From Ruminococcaceae bacterium UBA1404 (GTDB taxonomy: Bacteria; Bacillota; Clostridia; Oscillospirales; Ruminococcaceae): 42,617 bases of DNA. The stretch's first letter is position 1. Each line of letters begins with the position of its first letter. A program made the position numbers and the translations under genes. The notes under the pieces were generated by a model. That model ran no database searches. It saw only the letters and a program-made list of their open reading frames with translations, and was not told the DNA's origin. The stretch is taken from NCBI GenBank assembly GCA_002305075.1, contig DBQC01000007.1, positions 241 to 42,857 on the forward strand, written 5' to 3'. Positions 40,397 to 42,617 of this stretch are shown piece by piece.

Positions 40397-42111
40397 TTGT
40401 ACCCTCACCCGTACCCATAGACCCCACGCTTACGCCCTTTGCCGAAGACCCGAACACGCTGCGCTTTGTAGCCCGCTATAACAGCTATTTGGTCCGCTTT
40501 GTCAGCGAGCGGCCCTATATACGCCTGGGTCGGGTGCTGTCGGGCCAGTTTGCGGTGGGCTATGTGGACCGGTCAAACGCCGATCGGGTGCTCAGCGAGT
40601 TAGCGGGCATCGGGGTCGTCTACTTGCCGCTGATACTGGGTCCGACCGACCGCCAGAGCCTTGTGGCGGCGGGCATTGCTCAGGTGCTGGTCCAACCCTA
40701 TCTCAACCTGAGGGGGCAGGGGGTGCTCATGGGCTTTGTGGACACCGGCATAGACTACACAAACGACCTGTTTCGCTACGAGGACGGCAGCACCCGTATT
40801 CAGTATCTGTGGGATCAGAGCATCAGCGGCAATCCCCCCGGAAACTTTGCCGTGGGGTCGGAATATACCGCCGATCAAATTAACGAGGCTCTGAGCAGCG
40901 ACAATCCCCTCGCGGTGGTACCCAGCCAGGATACGGTGGGCCACGGCACTTTTTTAGCCTCGGTGGCCGCCGGGCGCAGCGAAGATATCAACCTTCAGGG
41001 GGCTGCCCCCGACTGCGAGCTGGTGGTCGTCAAGCTGCGGCCGGCCGGCCGGTATGCCCGGGAGATGCAGCTTATCCCCGACTGGGCCGAAACTGCCTTT
41101 GAAGCTGTGGATCTGATGATGGGCATTGAATACATTCTCGATCGGGCCATCGAACTGGGGCGGCCGGTGTCCATCTGCATCGGACTGGGCACCAACCAAG
41201 GCGGCCACGACGGGTTTACCATCCTTGAGGATTACCTCGACCTCATCACCTATCGGGCCGAAGTCTGTCTTGTTACGGCAGCGGGCAACGAGAGCCAAGC
41301 CGGCCATCACACCGCCGGTGTGCTCATGCAAGGCGGGACACGCAACATCGAGCTGTCGGTGCCCGAAAATGCCTCGGACATCCCCATTACTCTGATCAAC
41401 GCCGCCTCCGACCGTATATCGGTGGCGGTTGTGAGCCCCACCGGCGAGCAGATAGGCCCCATCCCGGCCCGCAGCGGCACCATCACCCGCAGTCGGCTTA
41501 TTCTTGAACGCTCCAGCGTACAAATTGCCTACTACTTCCCGGTAGAAGGCAGCGGCGGACAGCATATTCTCATCCACCTCTACGACCCCACCCCCGGCAT
41601 CTGGACCATTGTGGCTATCGGCGATTTGGTGCTCAACGGCACCTACAACCTTTGGCTGCCCATCACCGGCTTTGTCAGCCCCGGCGTGGAGTTTCTTACA
41701 CCGGTGCCCTATACCACCGTTGTGGTGCCGGGCACCACCCCCAGCATCATCACCTGCGGGGCCTTTAACAGCCTCAACAATGCATTGTTTATCGACAGCT
41801 CCTGGGGTCCCAACCGGCTGGCCTTGCCCACCCCCGACTTTGCAGCCCCCGGCGTGGATGTGGGGGGCATGTATCCCGGCGGCCCGGGCACCATGACCGG
41901 CACCAGCGCCGCAGCGGCCATCGCAGCCGGAGCGGGGGCGCTTATGCTCCAGTGGGGTGCCATAGAGGGAAATGCGCCCTTTATTAACACCCATCATATC
42001 AAGGCCTTTTTTATCCGGGGCGCCGACCGCGACCCCAATATCACTTATCCCAACGAGCAGTGGGGCTATGGCCGCCTGAACTTAGAGGGGACATTTAACC
42101 AGTTTAGATAA
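40393..42111 (+). CDS. Csp-family subtilisin-like germination protease, second copy
   Basis: A 572-aa paralogue of the upstream protease with the same layout. Its triad is also complete: Asp117 in FVDTGIDYTNDLF, His184 in DTVGHGTFLAS and Ser505 in TGTSAAAAIAAG, with Asn299 in TAAGNESQAGHH. The jellyroll insert (~310-430) is present. Start and upstream stop overlap by 4 nt, so the two are translationally coupled and probably made in fixed proportion. In C. difficile the partners CspC and CspA are pseudoproteases; this pair shows no such loss. No terminator is obvious before the tRNA promoter. Confidence 0.9.
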   Translation: MIVPSPVPIDPTLTPFAEDPNTLRFVARYNSYLVRFVSERPYIRLGRVLSGQFAVGYVDRSNADRVLSELAGIGVVYLPLILGPTDRQSLVAAGIAQVLVQPYLNLRGQGVLMGFVDTGIDYTNDLFRYEDGSTRIQYLWDQSISGNPPGNFAVGSEYTADQINEALSSDNPLAVVPSQDTVGHGTFLASVAAGRSEDINLQGAAPDCELVVVKLRPAGRYAREMQLIPDWAETAFEAVDLMMGIEYILDRAIELGRPVSICIGLGTNQGGHDGFTILEDYLDLITYRAEVCLVTAAGNESQAGHHTAGVLMQGGTRNIELSVPENASDIPITLINAASDRISVAVVSPTGEQIGPIPARSGTITRSRLILERSSVQIAYYFPVEGSGGQHILIHLYDPTPGIWTIVAIGDLVLNGTYNLWLPITGFVSPGVEFLTPVPYTTVVVPGTTPSIITCGAFNSLNNALFIDSSWGPNRLALPTPDFAAPGVDVGGMYPGGPGTMTGTSAAAAIAAGAGALMLQWGAIEGNAPFINTHHIKAFFIRGADRDPNITYPNEQWGYGRLNLEGTFNQFR

Positions 42112-42143
42112 CACATTACCAGCAAAACACAGCCATTTAGCGC

Positions 42144-42172
42144 TTGACTTGGAGCGGCAAAGGTGCTATCAT
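42144..42172 (+). promoter_or_regulatory. Promoter of tRNA-Arg(ACG)
   Basis: TTGACT (42144-42149), 17 nt and TATCAT (42167-42172), 18 nt before the mature 5' end. Confidence 0.82.
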
Positions 42173-42189
42173 ACAAAGGCACTTTATAT

Positions 42190-42266
<77 letters not shown>

Positions 42267-42267
42267 T

Positions 42268-42308
42268 AAAAACCCCCGAAGCCATGCGGTTTCGGGGGTT
42301 TTTGTTTT
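42268..42308 (+). terminator. Terminator of tRNA-Arg(ACG)
   Basis: CCCCCGAA-g-CC, an ATGC loop and GG-t-TTCGGGGG are followed by TTTTTGTTTT. Confidence 0.9.
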
Positions 42309-42396
42309 GCTGGATTTAGGGCGCTTGAGAGGAAGTAAGACAATGGCAAGACAATGGGGATTATTTCGTTTGTTGTATCCGAGCGACTGACCTTCT

Positions 42397-42617
42397 GCCG
42401 TAGTTCCCTGGTTGTTCTTGGTATGGTATAATCCGATCCGCCTTTTTGAAAAGGCTGATGGGGTTTTAGTTCCCTGGTTGTTCTTGGTATGGTATAATTT
42501 AAGCGCGTCGGCTCTGCGGGCTGTGTCGGTTGTAGTTCCCTGGTTGTTCTTGGTATGGTATAATGCGTCAATGGCACTTAGCAGGGCTTGTCCTGTTGTA
42601 GTTCCCTGGTTGTTCTT
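42397..42617 (+). CRISPR. CRISPR array, type II-C-like repeats (partial)
   Basis: Four repeats are visible at 42397-42432, 42463-42498, 42529-42564 and 42595 to the window edge, separated by three unique spacers of exactly 30 nt. The 36-nt repeat begins GTTGTAGTTCCC and ends GGTATGGTATAAT, resembling Neisseria and Campylobacter type II-C repeats. The first copy reads GCCG and the second GTTT in place of GTTG at the 5' end; the rest is invariant. The last nine bases TGGTATAAT form an extended -10 promoter. The array continues past the right edge. No cas gene, and no anti-repeat (tracrRNA) that I could find, lies in the window. Confidence 0.95.

Noticed and set aside
42309..42396. A further degenerate repeat or tracrRNA anti-repeat left of the array
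   Set aside because: At the expected 66-nt spacing the bases do not match the repeat, and no complement of GTTGTAGTTCCC is present there.

Overview
The window looks like a chromosomal segment of a GC-rich, strictly anaerobic, spore-forming Firmicute of the class Clostridia, most likely near the Oscillospiraceae/Ruminococcaceae. The basis is an NAD(P)-linked [FeFe] hydrogenase operon, a clostridial germination locus (SleC plus Csp subtilases), a SpoIIQ-like peptidase, clear Shine-Dalgarno sites with frequent TTG/GTG starts, and many intrinsic terminators. The lineage is an inference; no 16S or phylogeny is available here.

Layout. 1-4546 (minus): hydrogenase operon hndA, an HATPase, hndB, hndC, hndD; hndD runs off the left edge. 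A 710-bp AT-rich divergent region (4547-5256) carries two copies of a 23-bp dyad and leads into 5257-8486 (plus): DRTGG protein, anti-sigma-type ATPase, a sensory-hydrogenase-like iron-sulfur protein, a second DRTGG protein and a PHP phosphoesterase. 8519-9495: two small low-complexity proteins (PYR-repeat; Cys-rich with FDGYDK repeats). 9603-10817: carbamoylase-type M20 amidohydrolase. 10847-11992: rplJ-rplL with leader and attenuator. 12076-15048 (minus): M20 peptidase and AbgT-type transporter. 15302-15744: a non-coding, strongly structured stretch, probably an RNA. 15750-16865: class B-like sortase. 16962-27414 (minus): a long housekeeping and cell-shape series in transcription order zapA, dut, maf, mreB, mreC, mreD, mrdA, a minD-like gene, mgsA, hisS, aspS. 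27647-29224 (plus): HAD hydrolase and CPBP protease. 29284-32524 (minus): small metabolic genes, tRNA-Arg(CCG) and a small membrane protein. 32679-34374 (plus): an LCP-like protein and a SpoIIQ-like M23 peptidase. 34491-37203 (minus): TIM-barrel isomerase, DegV protein, and a GntR/TrkA-C regulator of the c-di-AMP-sensing type. 37271-42111: sleC (minus) divergent from two overlapping csp subtilase genes (plus). 42190-42266: tRNA-Arg(ACG). 42397-end: start of a CRISPR array with 36-nt type II-C-like repeats.

How they fit together. The left end pairs a catalytic NAD(P)-linked hydrogenase with a divergent operon that looks like its sensor and signalling arm. The right end pairs the spore cortex hydrolase zymogen SleC with its likely activating proteases. 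The two units share a 108-bp intergenic region in which I can draw overlapping, opposite sigma-E-like promoters. The array repeats each end in an extended -10 promoter (TGGTATAAT), the arrangement known from Neisseria type II-C systems; no cas genes lie in the window.
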